A stretch of DNA of 64,000 bases from Bradyrhizobium embrapense (GCF_001189235.2 NZ_LFIP02000005.1:1-64000); one strand, 5' to 3'; numbered from the stretch's first letter, positions 36,785-46,578 are shown. Made by a program: numbers and translations. The notes: generated by a model not told the origin, from the letters alone.

Positions 36785-38236
36785 GTGAACCTCGTCGTCG
36801 TATCGAACCGCGTCTCGCGCGGAAAACCCAATGAACCCATGACGGGGGGGCTGGCTGCGGCATTGTTGCCGGTGGTGGAAAAGACAGGGGCCATCTGGGT
36901 TGGTTCCAGCGGACGCGTCCGCGACGGGAACTTGAAGGAACCTTTTGCAGAAGTCGAAGCTCTCGGTGCCGGCGCGCTGGCGATGCTCGACCTGCCGGCC
37001 GCGCACTATGGCGGCTACTACGAAGGCTTTGCCAATTCGGCGCTGTGGCCTGCGATGCATTCGCGCGCCGACCTGATTCGTGCCTCGCACGAGGACTATC
37101 AGAGCTATCGCGAAGTGAATGCGTTCATGGCGCGTGCGCTGCTGCGCTTCCGCAAGCCCGATTCCGTGTTCTGGATCCAGGACTATCATTTCCTCGCGCT
37201 CGGCGCCGAGCTGCGCGACCTCGGCGTCACGCAGCCGGTCGGCTTCTTCCTGCACACGCCGTGGCCGGCGCGCGCGGTGATCGCAGGCGTGCCCAATCAT
37301 CGCGAACTGATCGAGGCGATGCTGTCTTACGACCTGATCGGCTTCCAGACCGATGAGGACTGCGAGAACTTCCTGAGCTACGTGCAGAACGATCTCGATT
37401 TCGAGGTGCGCGACGGCGTGATCAATTCGTCGTTCGGTCGCACCCGCGCGGCGGTGTTTCCGATCGGTATCGATCCCGAAAAATTCGCGCAGCAGGCGAC
37501 CAGGGCGATGACGCATCCCGACGTGACGCGGCTGCGGCGCAGCCTCAACGGCGAGAAGCTCGCGATCGGCGTCGACCGGCTCGACTATTCCAAGGGCCTC
37601 GTCAACCGCATCAAGGCGTTCGACAAGATGTGGACGCTGCACCCGAACCTGAAGCGTTCGGTGTCGCTGCTGCAGATCGCAACGCCGTCGCGCGGCGCGA
37701 TCGAGGCCTATGGCAATCTGGCGAGCGAGGTCGCCAAGCTCGTCACCGACGTCAACGGCGTGCATGGCGAGGTGGACTGGACGCCGATCCGCTACCTCAA
37801 CAAGGGCTTTGGCCAGGGCGTGCTCGCCGGGCTCTACCGCACCGCGCAGGTCGGCGTGGTGACGCCGCTGCAGGACGGCATGAACCTCGTCGCCAAGGAA
37901 TATGTCGCAGCGCAGAATCCGGCCGACCCCGGCGTGCTGGTGCTGTCGAAATTCGCCGGTGCCGCGAACGAGCTCGACGCCGCGCTGCTGGTCAACCCGC
38001 ATGACATCGACGGCATGGCACGGACCCTGGCGACCGCGCTCGCGATGCCGCTGACCGAGCGGCGGATGCGCTGGGAAGCCATGATGGAGAAGCTCAACAG
38101 CGGCACCATCCAGCAATGGTTCGCCGATTTCATCGAGGCGCTGCAGGATACGCACAATGCGGGTGCCGCGGCGCTGCCGGAGCCACCCAGCCTGTGGCCG
38201 CGCCGCACGGCGGATTTTGCCGCGCGATATCACTGA
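36785..38236 (+). CDS. otsA: Trehalose-6-phosphate synthase
   Basis: Glycosyltransferase family 20 enzyme of 483 residues joining UDP-glucose and glucose 6-phosphate. The motifs are NLVVVSNRVS at the N terminus, WIQDYHFLALG, and GVDRLDYSKGLVNRI for the donor site. The GTG start has AGGAGGGG upstream. It has an EcfG-like promoter of its own in addition to read-through from otsB. The product trehalose is the osmo- and desiccation protectant of rhizobia. Confidence 0.96.
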   Translation: MNLVVVSNRVSRGKPNEPMTGGLAAALLPVVEKTGAIWVGSSGRVRDGNLKEPFAEVEALGAGALAMLDLPAAHYGGYYEGFANSALWPAMHSRADLIRASHEDYQSYREVNAFMARALLRFRKPDSVFWIQDYHFLALGAELRDLGVTQPVGFFLHTPWPARAVIAGVPNHRELIEAMLSYDLIGFQTDEDCENFLSYVQNDLDFEVRDGVINSSFGRTRAAVFPIGIDPEKFAQQATRAMTHPDVTRLRRSLNGEKLAIGVDRLDYSKGLVNRIKAFDKMWTLHPNLKRSVSLLQIATPSRGAIEAYGNLASEVAKLVTDVNGVHGEVDWTPIRYLNKGFGQGVLAGLYRTAQVGVVTPLQDGMNLVAKEYVAAQNPADPGVLVLSKFAGAANELDAALLVNPHDIDGMARTLATALAMPLTERRMRWEAMMEKLNSGTIQQWFADFIEALQDTHNAGAAALPEPPSLWPRRTADFAARYH

Positions 38237-38652
38237 GCCAGCACGGGTTCGCCAGCGCACAGCGAGGATGGGCACGCCAGCGTTTGCCCATCGGGCGCGT
38301 CGTCTGCCCGCTCGTCGTCTGTCCGCTCAGTGTCACGGTTGCACGCACTTCTGGTTGACGGTGTCCGGGGTCGTACTCCGCGTGAGCCTCCGGGGTCGTG
38401 CTCCGCGTGAGCCAAGGAGCGTAATTGCCACCGGGACGCGACCAGGATCGGCCGATCGATTGCGCTGCCCGATTTGCGCCGGTCTTTGACCGGCCACCGG
38501 CCAAAATCGCGCGCCGTGGCGGGCAAGGCCGCCGGAATGCGGCTGACATTGTCGCCAATTTACCCAATATTTTCAATCTGTTGGGGAAATTTCACGCTCC
38601 GGCCCCGCGCTCCCTTGCAAAATCCGCCTCAGCCCTTCAAGAGAGGCCTCCC
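38237..38652. other. Intergenic region with two short tandem repeats
   Basis: Between otsA and tRNA-Ser lie two repeats: 15-bp units at 38298-38312 and 38313-38327 (CGTCGTCTGCCCGCT, one mismatch), and 25-bp units at 38364-38388 and 38389-38413 (one mismatch). An AT-richer stretch (about 38550-38595) probably holds the tRNA promoter. No gene is seen. Confidence 0.7.
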
Positions 38653-38742
38653 GGAGAGATGGCCGAGTGGCTTAAGGCGCACGCTTGGAAAGCGTGTGTG
38701 CGGGAAACCGTACCGTGGGTTCGAATCCCACTCTCTCCGCCA
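38653..38742 (+). tRNA. tRNA-Ser (anticodon GGA)
   Basis: Ninety bases including an encoded CCA. The acceptor stem is GGAGAGA with TCTCTCC. The anticodon stem CACGC/GCGTG encloses loop TTGGAAA with GGA at 38687-38689. The T arm is GTGGGTTCGAATCCCAC, and a long variable arm is present, as in class II serine tRNAs. It reads UCC and UCU codons. Confidence 0.97.
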
Positions 38743-38761
38743 GTCCCTATTTGTCCAGCCC

Positions 38762-39442
38762 GGACACATAGGTAACAGAACGTACCTGAGACATGGGTGA
38801 CAACCTCGTGCCGTTCGGGTTGTCGAGGGTTGCAGAGTCTACTCCACGCATTGATGGCACACCCCATTATAGCTCGGTCCGCGCTTTCGCCGCCAACCCC
38901 GCGCGCCAAGGGGCGCGCCCCTGCGGGCTTCGGAGGTTGACTGCTCAGCGCGGCCAAGCAAGTGGCTGCCATGCCAACAATGAGCGAGAGTGCATCTCGG
39001 TCAGAGCACCGTCGTACCGGGGACATCGGTAACGGGCTTGGGGCCGTAATGGGTTGTCGAGGGGCTGCAAGGTCTTTTGCTCCAGGTCGAAATATCCCAG
39101 ATCGTAGTGCATGAAGCTGACGAGCCAGATGCCCTCGTCGACTTCCTTGATGCCGAGCTTCTGGCCGGCCAGCACGGTCGAGATGTTGATCCTCTTGCGA
39201 TGCAGGCAGAGCCGGCCGCAGGCGGTAACGAGGACGTCGCGGTCATGGAATGGATAGGACAGTTCGGGCAAGCCGTCATAGCGGAGCGGTGAAGTCGCAT
39301 ACAATTGCGCCGGACATTTCATGTCGAGCGCCTCGTGTGGTCTTTCCGTGTTGAACTCCTGGACGAAGGCATCGAAGCGGCCCTGTTGTTGTAGAATATT
39401 CGCGCCCGGTGGCCGGGTCGCCTCCTGCTTCAGCGTCAGGTG
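38762..39442 (-). mobile_element. IS481-type element remnant (transposase C terminus and one end)
   Basis: On the minus strand, 39442 down to about 39020 encodes the C-terminal third of an IS481-family transposase (HLTLKQEATRPPG, FNTERPHEALDMKCPAQLY, LAGQKLGIKEVDEGIW). The catalytic N-terminal part is missing. Near its end the original frame (YGPKPVTDVPG) is shifted by one base. At 38781-38802 a sequence complementary to TGTCACCCATGTCTCAGGTA resembles the terminal repeat of such elements. The remnant lies 20 bp after tRNA-Ser and is fused to the old-yellow-enzyme fragment. Confidence 0.75.
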
Positions 39443-39508
39443 CGCCATCACGATCCGGTTCGGGAAGCTGAGGTCGCCGAGGGCTATGGGACGAAAGAGA
39501 CCTGCCAT
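39443..39508 (-). pseudogene. Old-yellow-enzyme-type oxidoreductase, first 22 codons only
   Basis: MAGLFRPIALGDLSFPNRIV is the typical N terminus of NADH:flavin oxidoreductases (LFxPxxxGxLxLPNRIVMAP). An AAGGTG site precedes the ATG at 39508. After VMA the frame runs directly into IS481-type transposase sequence, so the gene was cut by the insertion or by later recombination. It starts 27 bp after the preceding degraded gene, so it was once part of an operon. Confidence 0.7.
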
Positions 39509-39535
39509 GTTGTTCACCTTCGGTCGGGCTCGCAG

Positions 39536-40240
39536 CTAGGGCCGCAGGACTGTCGTGTAGTTCGCCGGGATCCATTCAAACCGGCCGTCCGTGGCGCGGA
39601 CGTGTCCGAGGCCCGGAAAGGCAATGTGGGCAGCGGCGATCCAGGTGTCAGTTCGCGCAGCATCCGAGAATTCTGCCATGCGTCTTGCCTCGGCCGCGAG
39701 CGGATCGCTGTCATAGGTCACGGTCACGGCGGGATCGGGAAACTGGATCGGGGCGACGTGGACGAGGTCTCCCCACACCAGCAGCCGATGCGGTCCGCTC
39801 GTGACCTCGTAGGAGGTGTGGCCCGGCGTATGGCCGAACGTCGGGATCGCGCGAATTCCGGGTGACAGCTCTGCGCCCGGCTGGAACGGCCGCACGCGGC
39901 CGGAATCCAGATAGGGCTTCAACGACGCGCGATCGCCTTCGAACATGGGCTTGAGGAAGGCTGCCGCCTGGTCCTCGCTTTTCGGATCGAGCCAGTAGTC
40001 GAGATCGTTCTGGCTGACCCTGACGATCGCGTTCGGGAATGCGACCTTGCCGTGCGGAGCTATGCCTCCGACATGATCGGCATGCAGGTGCGTGAGATAG
40101 ACCTCGTCGATCTGCTCGGGCCGATAGCCGGCGGCGATGAGGTTTTCGACGAGATGGCCGCAGCAGTCGCCGTAGAGGCTGCCGCGCCGCTGTCGATCAG
40201 CACGAGCTTGCCCCCGGTGTTGATCAGGAAAGCGTTGATA
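39536..40240 (-). pseudogene. Metallo-beta-lactamase-fold hydrolase, N-terminally truncated and frameshifted
   Basis: The C-terminal 200 or so residues are a normal MBL hydrolase with YLTHLHADHVGG (HxHxDH) and GHTPGHTSYEV. The N-terminal residues AFLINTGGKLVLIDSG are present but in another frame; one base is missing at about 40180-40190 in a GC-rich run. Everything before AFLIN is replaced by the alpha/beta-hydrolase fragment. The gene is thus truncated by a deletion and shifted, and no complete product is expected unless translation restarts downstream. Confidence 0.7.
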
Positions 40241-40773
40241 CTCTGCGGATCGTGGCACCAGTCGGTGAAGAAGTGACGCAGCCAGATCTCTTCACGGCCC
40301 GCCAGCAGCGCTTCGGGCAGGTCGGCCACCTGGTGAAACAGGAAGAACCAGTACTGCCGTGCGATCTTTGCATTCATCTCGCGCGCGACGACGCGCGTCG
40401 GCACGTTGTCCATCACAACAAGCCTGTCGACCAGCGCGGGATGGTCCTTCACCAGGCGCGTGGCGACCCGCGCGCCGCGATCGTGCCCGATCAGCGCGAA
40501 CCGACCGATGCCGAGAGCCTCCGCCAGTTTGACGATGTCATTGGCCATCGTCCTCTTGTCGTAGCCGGTCGAAGGCTTGTCGGTGTCGCCATAACCGCGC
40601 AGGTCGGGCGCGATCACCCGATATCGCCGCGCAAGCTCGGGAATCTGGAACCGCCAGGCGTAGCTGGTCTCGGGAAAGCCATGCAGCAGGATGACCGGTG
40701 GACCGGAGCCCGCGTGGCGACAATGCTGGCGGATGCCGTTGGCCCTGATCGTGTCGTGTCCGGCGTCGTCCAT
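40236..40773 (-). pseudogene. Haloacetate dehalogenase-like alpha/beta-hydrolase, C-terminally truncated
   Basis: The first 180 residues are a recognisable alpha/beta-hydrolase: ILLHGFPETSYAW oxyanion region, DLRGYGDTDKP and a nucleophile elbow GHDRGAR with Asp, as in haloacetate and epoxide hydrolases. The sequence leaves this family after WCHDPQSI and continues as the start of a metallo-hydrolase, so the catalytic histidine is lost. A deletion fused two adjacent genes. Together with the downstream fragments this marks a decaying operon. Confidence 0.7.
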
Positions 40774-41136
40774 TTGCGATCTGATCCCTGACCGGCGCGG
40801 GTGGCATCGATTTTGTTCCGATGTTGATCCAAAACCAGTCCGGCTGATTGCACATCCTGGCGTGCGGTTGTACGATTGCGTCCTGGTTGAAAGTGAGGAT
40901 GCTGCCGGTCGTGGCTCCCAAATCCGTGTGGCCCCTCACGTGATCGGGCGAAAATCCAAGACATTCCGATCGGTATCGGCCTCAATAAGCGATCAGACAG
41001 CTGCGACTGCCGTTGGCGGGAGCGGGGAGGACGATTTGCGTTCGGCTGCGATTTGGATCGCCATATCGAGGATTGCGTATCGGCTATGAAGGGTTCTCTT
41101 CAGCACTATTCAGCAAGGCAACGGTGAGCGCGTATC
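40774..41136. other. Intergenic region
   Basis: This 363-bp spacer sits between the decayed hydrolase and the VOC gene. I see no conserved frame, RNA gene or clear regulatory palindrome; it must hold the promoter of the VOC gene. Confidence 0.45.
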
Positions 41137-42078
41137 GTGGCCGAACCAGACAGATCGCGCTCGCCCTCCCGTGGCCTTCATCACGTCACGACGATCATTG
41201 ACGACGTGCAGCGTGCCGCGAATTTTTACGCCGGCGTTCTCGGTCTGAAACGAGTCAAGAAAACGGTCTGCTACGACGACCCGGGCAGCTACCACCTCTA
41301 TTATGGCGACGACGCCGGGAGCCCGGGAACGGTGCTGAGTACCCTGGCGTGGCGATGCGTCGCGAAGGGATTGGTCGGGGTCGGGGAAGTCGTGCAGACC
41401 GCACTTCGTGTGCCGACCGGATCGCTCGAATGGTGGGCGGAGCGGCTCACGGCCGCGAATGTCGAATGCCGGTTCGATCATTCGCCGTTTGGCGAGCGGC
41501 TGCTCTGCTTCGCCGATCCCGACGGAACGACGCTTGCTCTGGTCGAAGCGGTGCAGGATCGTCACGACGCCGGACCTAGCGATGCGGCTCAAGCGGTCAT
41601 GGGTTTGAACGAGGTCACGCTGAACGTCCGCTCGGAGGACGCCACCATCGATATCCTCCAGGACGTGCTCGGCTTCAAGCGCGTTTCGCAGGCCGATGAT
41701 TCGATCCGTTTCGCCGCGCATGACGGTCCCGGAGGCACGCTGACGCTGCGGATGGTGGGCGCGTCGTCGCGGGGCCGCCTTGGTGGCGGCACGATCAGGC
41801 ATGTTGCTTTCCGCTCGGCGAATGTTGAAGATCAATCCGAAATGATCCGGAAGCTTCAAAGACATCACGACATCGCCGTAACTGAGCCGATCGAGAGAAC
41901 CTATCTGACTGCAGTCGGCTTCCGGGCGCCATGCGGCGTGCTGTTCGAGATCGCAACCGATGGACCCGGCTTCGCGGTCGACGAGCCGCGCAATCAGCTG
42001 GGGGAGGGTCTCAGATTGCCCGGTTTTCTCGAGGAACGCCGCCTGGAATTGCAAACCATCTTGCCCCCGCTGAACTAA
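41137..42078 (+). CDS. VOC-family ring-cleaving dioxygenase-like protein
   Basis: Cytoplasmic protein of 313 residues made of two VOC modules. GLHHVTTII gives the first metal histidine, TIRHVAFRS the second, and GVLFEIATDGPGF the glutamate. It belongs to the same family as the MhqO-like product at 57163-58101, with which it shares the KRVKKTV-type and YHLYYGD patterns. It may open hydroquinone-type rings. The start is a GTG with a weak GGTGAG site. It converges on the large ATPase regulator and overlaps it by four bp. Confidence 0.85.
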   Translation: MAEPDRSRSPSRGLHHVTTIIDDVQRAANFYAGVLGLKRVKKTVCYDDPGSYHLYYGDDAGSPGTVLSTLAWRCVAKGLVGVGEVVQTALRVPTGSLEWWAERLTAANVECRFDHSPFGERLLCFADPDGTTLALVEAVQDRHDAGPSDAAQAVMGLNEVTLNVRSEDATIDILQDVLGFKRVSQADDSIRFAAHDGPGGTLTLRMVGASSRGRLGGGTIRHVAFRSANVEDQSEMIRKLQRHHDIAVTEPIERTYLTAVGFRAPCGVLFEIATDGPGFAVDEPRNQLGEGLRLPGFLEERRLELQTILPPLN

Positions 42079-44936
42079 GCGGGCTTGCGGTTGGCCAACT
42101 CGTCGAGCATCGCCTTGGTCCGCCGGAACGGGACGGCGTCGAAACCTTCAGTGAACTTTCCCAGCGTCCGCTCGAGCACCGCGGCAGCCTCGCTGTCTCG
42201 TCGCTGCCGGCGCAGGAATCCTGCGAGACTTTCGACCGACCTGAGCTCCCATCCAAGGGCCCCTTGCCGTTCGGAAACCTCGAATGCTTCGCGCAAATGG
42301 GCCTCGGCCGACTCCGAATTGGGTCCCTGCAAGATAGCGAGGACGTCGCCGTGGATCCGCAGCGAATCCGGCAGCAACCAGAGTGCTTCCGTGGCCCTGG
42401 TTCGCTCGAGGCATTCCGCGGACGCCAGCAGCGCCTCTTCGGGTCGATCATCCGCCGCCAGCACCTCGGCCAGACGGCCGATGAATGGGATCGACACATT
42501 CTCGTATTGGGCGCCACTTAGCTTCGAAAGCGCCTCTCGCAGCAGCCGTTCGGCGGGCTCGATCTGGCCTCTCAGGAAGAGCAGCCTGCCTTCGAAGCCG
42601 ATCGATGAAAACACGTAGCTCTGGATATCGTTATCCTGAGCCACCTGTCTGAACCGCTGGATCGCGCACGCCGCCTGGTCGAGGTCCTCCAGGCTCAGGA
42701 ACAGCGAAACCCCGCACCAGCTGAGTGCCTGGCAGATCGAGGTCGGATTACCCGTCTCCTCCGCCTCGGCATGCGCGGACAGGCAGGCTCGAACGGTGCG
42801 ATCGAAGCGTCCCAAATTCCAATAGGCCCGCGCGGTCACGCATTGCGCATAGACCGAATGATTCAATCCCCATCGGCCGATCTGCGAGACGTCACTATGA
42901 GTTCGGAAGTACTCGTGGGCTTCGCGTGCAAGCTCCAGGGCCGGTGCATACTCGGCGCGGAAGAACAGCGACGCACTCTTCGCGCTCTTCGTCATCGCCA
43001 GGGCCGCGGGCTCGTCGGCGTCGGCAACGAGCCTCTCGATCCGCTCCGTTCCCTGCAGTGCGCCTTTGAAGTCGCCGCGCCGGTGCAGGAACACGATGAG
43101 GCCCAGCCGGGCTCTCAGCTCCCATTGCCGGTCGCCGAGGCGTGCCGCAAGCTCGATCGCCCTGTTCAGCGCGTCGCGCGACTGGCCCGTCATGCCCTGC
43201 GTGAACATCACGGCGAGGCCGTGAGCGGCCTTCAGAACCATCTCGTTGCGTTCGCTCTCGATGGCCGGGTCGAGCGCGTCGATCGCTCTTGTTGTCCATG
43301 CGATGCATTCGGTCAGGAGCGAGTTCTCCAGCCACACGGGCACCGCCGCGGCCGCAAGCGCGACGCCCGCTGGGGCGTGGCTATCCGTCGAGAACGCCCA
43401 GTCGAGGATGCCGCGCACATTATCGAGTTCCTGGACCGCCCCCCTCAGGGCCTGCACCCGCTTCGGTCCATCGGCGTACCTGCAGAGCATTTCGGTAACG
43501 CAGGCCGCAAGGCGCGCTGCGAGCTCGTTGCGCTCGGATTGTTCGACCAGCCTGGCGAGCGCAAACGCCTTGGTGATCTCCAGCAACCGGAATCGGGTCC
43601 GCTCGGAGCCGATATCCACCGAGACAAGCGACTTGCAGACGAGATCGGCGAGGATCGCTGCGGTGTCGGCGTCCTCGGCTGGCGGAATCACCGAGACGGC
43701 GGCTTCGAGGGTGAAGCTGCCGGCGAAAATGCCGAGGCAGCGCAGAACGTATCGCTCGCGCTCGCACAGCAGCTGGTAGCTCCAGTCGAGGGCCGCCGCG
43801 ATCGTACGATGTCGGGCCGGCGTGCCGCGGCGTGCGTCCGCGAGCAGGTGCATGCGGTCCTCGATCCGGGCCGCCAGTCCGTTGACGCCGAACGCATCGA
43901 CGCGCGCGGCGGCGACCTCGATTGCGAGCGGGTTGCCGTCGAGTTCGCGGCAGATCTCCGCGGCAAAGTGGGCATTGGCTTCGGTCAGCTCGAAATCGTT
44001 GACGATGGCAGCCGCCCGCTCCACGAACAACTGAACCGCCGGATAGCCCAAGGCATCCTTCGGCCCGAGGGATACCCCGATGGGAGGCACCTCGAGGGGC
44101 GGCAGCCGGAACACCTGCTCGCCATCGATGCGCAGCGGCTCCCGGCTCGTGGTCAGCACCTTGATGCCGCCGGCGCCGCGCAGCAGCTCGCCGATGGCGG
44201 CCGACGCCCCGTCGATCAGATGCTCGCAATTGTCGAACACCAGAAGCAGACTCTTGTAACGCAGCGCCGCCGCGATGCCGGGCAAGACGTCGCTCGACCG
44301 GGCGTCGATCGGAAGGGCGGACGCGATCACGCTCGAAATCAGCGAGGCATCCGCGATCGAGCCGAGGTCGATCAGCCACACGCCGTGCTGAAACTGCGGC
44401 AGCATCGCCTCCGCCAGCCGAAGCGCGACCGATGTCTTTCCGACGCCCGGCGGCCCGACGATGCTGAGAAGGCGGCTGTCAGCCAGTTTCTGTCTCATCG
44501 ACCGAAGCGCTTCGGCGCGTCCGACCAGCCGGTTCAGTTGCGCCGGCAGGTTGTGAGCCGCCTGCGTCGCCGCCTGGTCAATCGCCGGGCGCTCCTCTTC
44601 GAGCACCTTGATGGGCGCAACGAAGCGATAGCCGCGGCCCGGACTGTTGACGATGTACTGATTGGCGTTGTCGTCCTCGCCGAGCGCGCGACGAAGTGCC
44701 GCCACCTGGACGGTCAGGTTGGCTTCCACGACGAATGTATCGGGCCAGGCGATCTCGACGAGTTCGCGCTTGCTCACCAGCTCGCCCGCGCGCTCGACCA
44801 GCGCGATCAGGATCTCGATCGCCTTGCTGCCGAGGCGAATGACGCGCTCGCCCTCGAGCAGGACCCGCTTCGAAGTGGAAAGGCGAAACGGTCCAAATAG
44901 AAACGTACGCTCTGGTCTGTCGTCGCGATCAGGCAT
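42075..44936 (-). CDS. Winged-helix and STAND-type ATPase regulator with TPR-like C terminus
   Basis: Regulator of 953 residues. Residues 10-108 form an OmpR/CadC-type winged helix (KRELVEIAWPDTFVVEANL, then GRGYRFVAP). Residues 135-420 form an NB-ARC/AfsR-like ATPase with Walker A GPPGVGKTS (161-169) and Walker B LLLVFDNCEH. Residues 430-940 are helical repeats of TPR type. There is no transmembrane helix, so it is not a membrane CadC. It probably oligomerises on DNA upon binding a small signal. Its targets are not evident; candidates are the nearby hydrolase genes. Confidence 0.88.
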   Translation of the reverse strand: MPDRDDRPERTFLFGPFRLSTSKRVLLEGERVIRLGSKAIEILIALVERAGELVSKRELVEIAWPDTFVVEANLTVQVAALRRALGEDDNANQYIVNSPGRGYRFVAPIKVLEEERPAIDQAATQAAHNLPAQLNRLVGRAEALRSMRQKLADSRLLSIVGPPGVGKTSVALRLAEAMLPQFQHGVWLIDLGSIADASLISSVIASALPIDARSSDVLPGIAAALRYKSLLLVFDNCEHLIDGASAAIGELLRGAGGIKVLTTSREPLRIDGEQVFRLPPLEVPPIGVSLGPKDALGYPAVQLFVERAAAIVNDFELTEANAHFAAEICRELDGNPLAIEVAAARVDAFGVNGLAARIEDRMHLLADARRGTPARHRTIAAALDWSYQLLCERERYVLRCLGIFAGSFTLEAAVSVIPPAEDADTAAILADLVCKSLVSVDIGSERTRFRLLEITKAFALARLVEQSERNELAARLAACVTEMLCRYADGPKRVQALRGAVQELDNVRGILDWAFSTDSHAPAGVALAAAAVPVWLENSLLTECIAWTTRAIDALDPAIESERNEMVLKAAHGLAVMFTQGMTGQSRDALNRAIELAARLGDRQWELRARLGLIVFLHRRGDFKGALQGTERIERLVADADEPAALAMTKSAKSASLFFRAEYAPALELAREAHEYFRTHSDVSQIGRWGLNHSVYAQCVTARAYWNLGRFDRTVRACLSAHAEAEETGNPTSICQALSWCGVSLFLSLEDLDQAACAIQRFRQVAQDNDIQSYVFSSIGFEGRLLFLRGQIEPAERLLREALSKLSGAQYENVSIPFIGRLAEVLAADDRPEEALLASAECLERTRATEALWLLPDSLRIHGDVLAILQGPNSESAEAHLREAFEVSERQGALGWELRSVESLAGFLRRQRRDSEAAAVLERTLGKFTEGFDAVPFRRTKAMLDELANRKPA

Positions 44937-45028
44937 CCTTCAGTCAGCCATGAGCCTTCTCAAGGGACCTCACTACGCCACGACCTGGAGGGTGTCCATC
45001 CCCTCAAAGACGCATGCGGACCAGGACG

Positions 45029-45460
45029 TCACAGCTGGTCGTTACGCTCGACTTGAAGGGCAACCGCCTGCCGGCGGGCCATGATGGCGGTCACGGTGAG
45101 GCGTTCGGCCTCGACCGTGGACAGCACCGCCAATTCCACCGCGACCGCGGCCATTTGCTCGATCAGGTCGGCGCGGGCGTGAAGCTGCGCGGTTTGCCGC
45201 TTGCTGACCCATCCGGACAGGGTTTCCGGCGTGAGTGCGGCATAGCGTTCGAGGCCGTCGCGCAATGTCTCGTGCAGCGAGGCGGTACGTTCGGAGGATT
45301 CCTTGACGGCGGCCTGCAATTCCTGCGCCCGGCTCTCGAATTCTGCCTCGTGAGCAATGCTGCCCCTGGCGAACAGTCCGTTGATGTTGTCAAGGCTCAC
45401 TTGCAGGTGGGACAGATGGAGGCGCAAATCCTCTCCTAATTGAGCCAAATTGCCGTTCAT
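45029..45460 (-). CDS. Hypothetical helical protein
   Basis: Protein of 143 residues that I do not recognise. It is almost wholly helical and rich in Ala, Glu and Leu, with heptad-like spacing (LGEDLRLHLSHLQVSLDNI), no cysteine, no signal peptide and no membrane segment. It could be a phasin-like or coiled-coil protein. GAGGA precedes the ATG at 45460. It lies alone between the ATPase regulator and the AraC gene. Confidence 0.65.
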   Translation of the reverse strand: MNGNLAQLGEDLRLHLSHLQVSLDNINGLFARGSIAHEAEFESRAQELQAAVKESSERTASLHETLRDGLERYAALTPETLSGWVSKRQTAQLHARADLIEQMAAVAVELAVLSTVEAERLTVTAIMARRQAVALQVERNDQL

Positions 45461-45654
45461 CAAATCCTCGTCGTATCGATGTAGGCAACTCTCTCGCGGC
45501 CGAAGGTCGAAGCCAACTAAAATCTTGCAAATTCAGGGCGGTTCATGGAAACGCCGCATCAGCGTGTGCAAGCACGTTTTGGAACGATTTACTGGCCAGG
45601 CGATGCGGCGGGGATAACCATCGCCTGGGTGTGCAGAATCTCGACGGGGCTCCG

Positions 45655-46578
45655 ATGGACGACACCGATACCTTAACCGATGGCTTTTACGGCCGTCGGC
45701 TCGCCTCGCATCTTGGAATGGAGGGCGATTGCGTTCGCAAGATCAATCGCCACGGCAAGCTCGCGCTTGCCATCACGAGATTGACATGTACCCGCTTTGT
45801 TCGTGAGCGGACCGCTGCGATTCCGTCGGAGCCGGCATTCAGCATCCTCCATCAACTGGGTGATCTGGACCGGCACTCATGCTGGCTCGCCGGCCGCCAG
45901 AGATATTCAGGATCGTTCGGTGCGGGAACGGTGAGCGTCATCGACTTGCGCGACAATCCGCAGTGTGAGTTCAGAGGCCCGTTCGATGCGCTTCAATACT
46001 ATATCCCGCGTCGCGCTCTTGATGATTTCGCCTACGAGAATGGCGCGAAGCCGATCTCCACGATGAAGTGGACGCGTGACCGGCGCGATCCATATCTGTC
46101 CACGTTGTCAAACGTCCTGTTGAGCGCCCTCGAAGAGGAGAGCGCGAACAATCAACTCTTCGTCGATCAGCTCGGACTGAGTTTGCTCGCCCATTTTGCG
46201 CAGACCTACGGCGATCTCTGTTCGCGGGAAGGTGTTCAGGAGGGCGGATTGGCGCCGTGGCAGGAGCGGCGCGCCAAGGAGATCATGCGTGCTCGCCTCG
46301 CCAGCGGGTTGACGATCGCCGATGTCGCATCCGAATGCAGGCTGACGCCGAGCCATTTTGCCCGCGCGTTCCGGCGCAGCACCGGTGTCGCTCCCCACGA
46401 ATATCTCTCCCGGCTCCGGATCGATGAAGCCAAGCGTCTGATGAGCACCACCAGGCTGCCGCTGGCGGATATCGCGCTGATCTGCGGGTTCGGTGACCAG
46501 AGCTACTTCACCCGGGTCTTCTCGCGCAGCGTGGGAACGAGCCCCGGCGCCTGGCGCAGGGCTCGTTCCGAAGGTTGA
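45655..46578 (+). CDS. AraC-family transcriptional regulator
   Basis: Regulator of 307 residues. The C-terminal 100 residues hold two helix-turn-helix motifs (LTIADVASECRLTPSHFARAF and LADIALICGFGDQSYFTRVF); the N-terminal 190 residues are a ligand-binding region of the AraC-like type. ATG 45655 is preceded by GGGG; a GTG at 45631 is the alternative. It is followed after 18 bp by the convergent YcaC-type gene. It may control the YcaC/hydrolase genes and bind the direct repeats at 48268-48300. Confidence 0.9.
   Translation: MDDTDTLTDGFYGRRLASHLGMEGDCVRKINRHGKLALAITRLTCTRFVRERTAAIPSEPAFSILHQLGDLDRHSCWLAGRQRYSGSFGAGTVSVIDLRDNPQCEFRGPFDALQYYIPRRALDDFAYENGAKPISTMKWTRDRRDPYLSTLSNVLLSALEEESANNQLFVDQLGLSLLAHFAQTYGDLCSREGVQEGGLAPWQERRAKEIMRARLASGLTIADVASECRLTPSHFARAFRRSTGVAPHEYLSRLRIDEAKRLMSTTRLPLADIALICGFGDQSYFTRVFSRSVGTSPGAWRRARSEG

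Noticed and set aside
38637..39026. Minus-strand frame containing GGESGIRTHGT
   Set aside because: It reads through tRNA-Ser and the IS end. This peptide is a well-known false translation of serine tRNA genes.
38653..39442. tRNA-Ser as attachment site of an integrative island
   Set aside because: I found no integrase gene and no second copy of the tRNA 3' end in the window; only an IS remnant follows.
42771..44900. Plus-strand open frame of 709 codons
   Set aside because: Antisense to the winged-helix ATPase regulator; no recognised motif.
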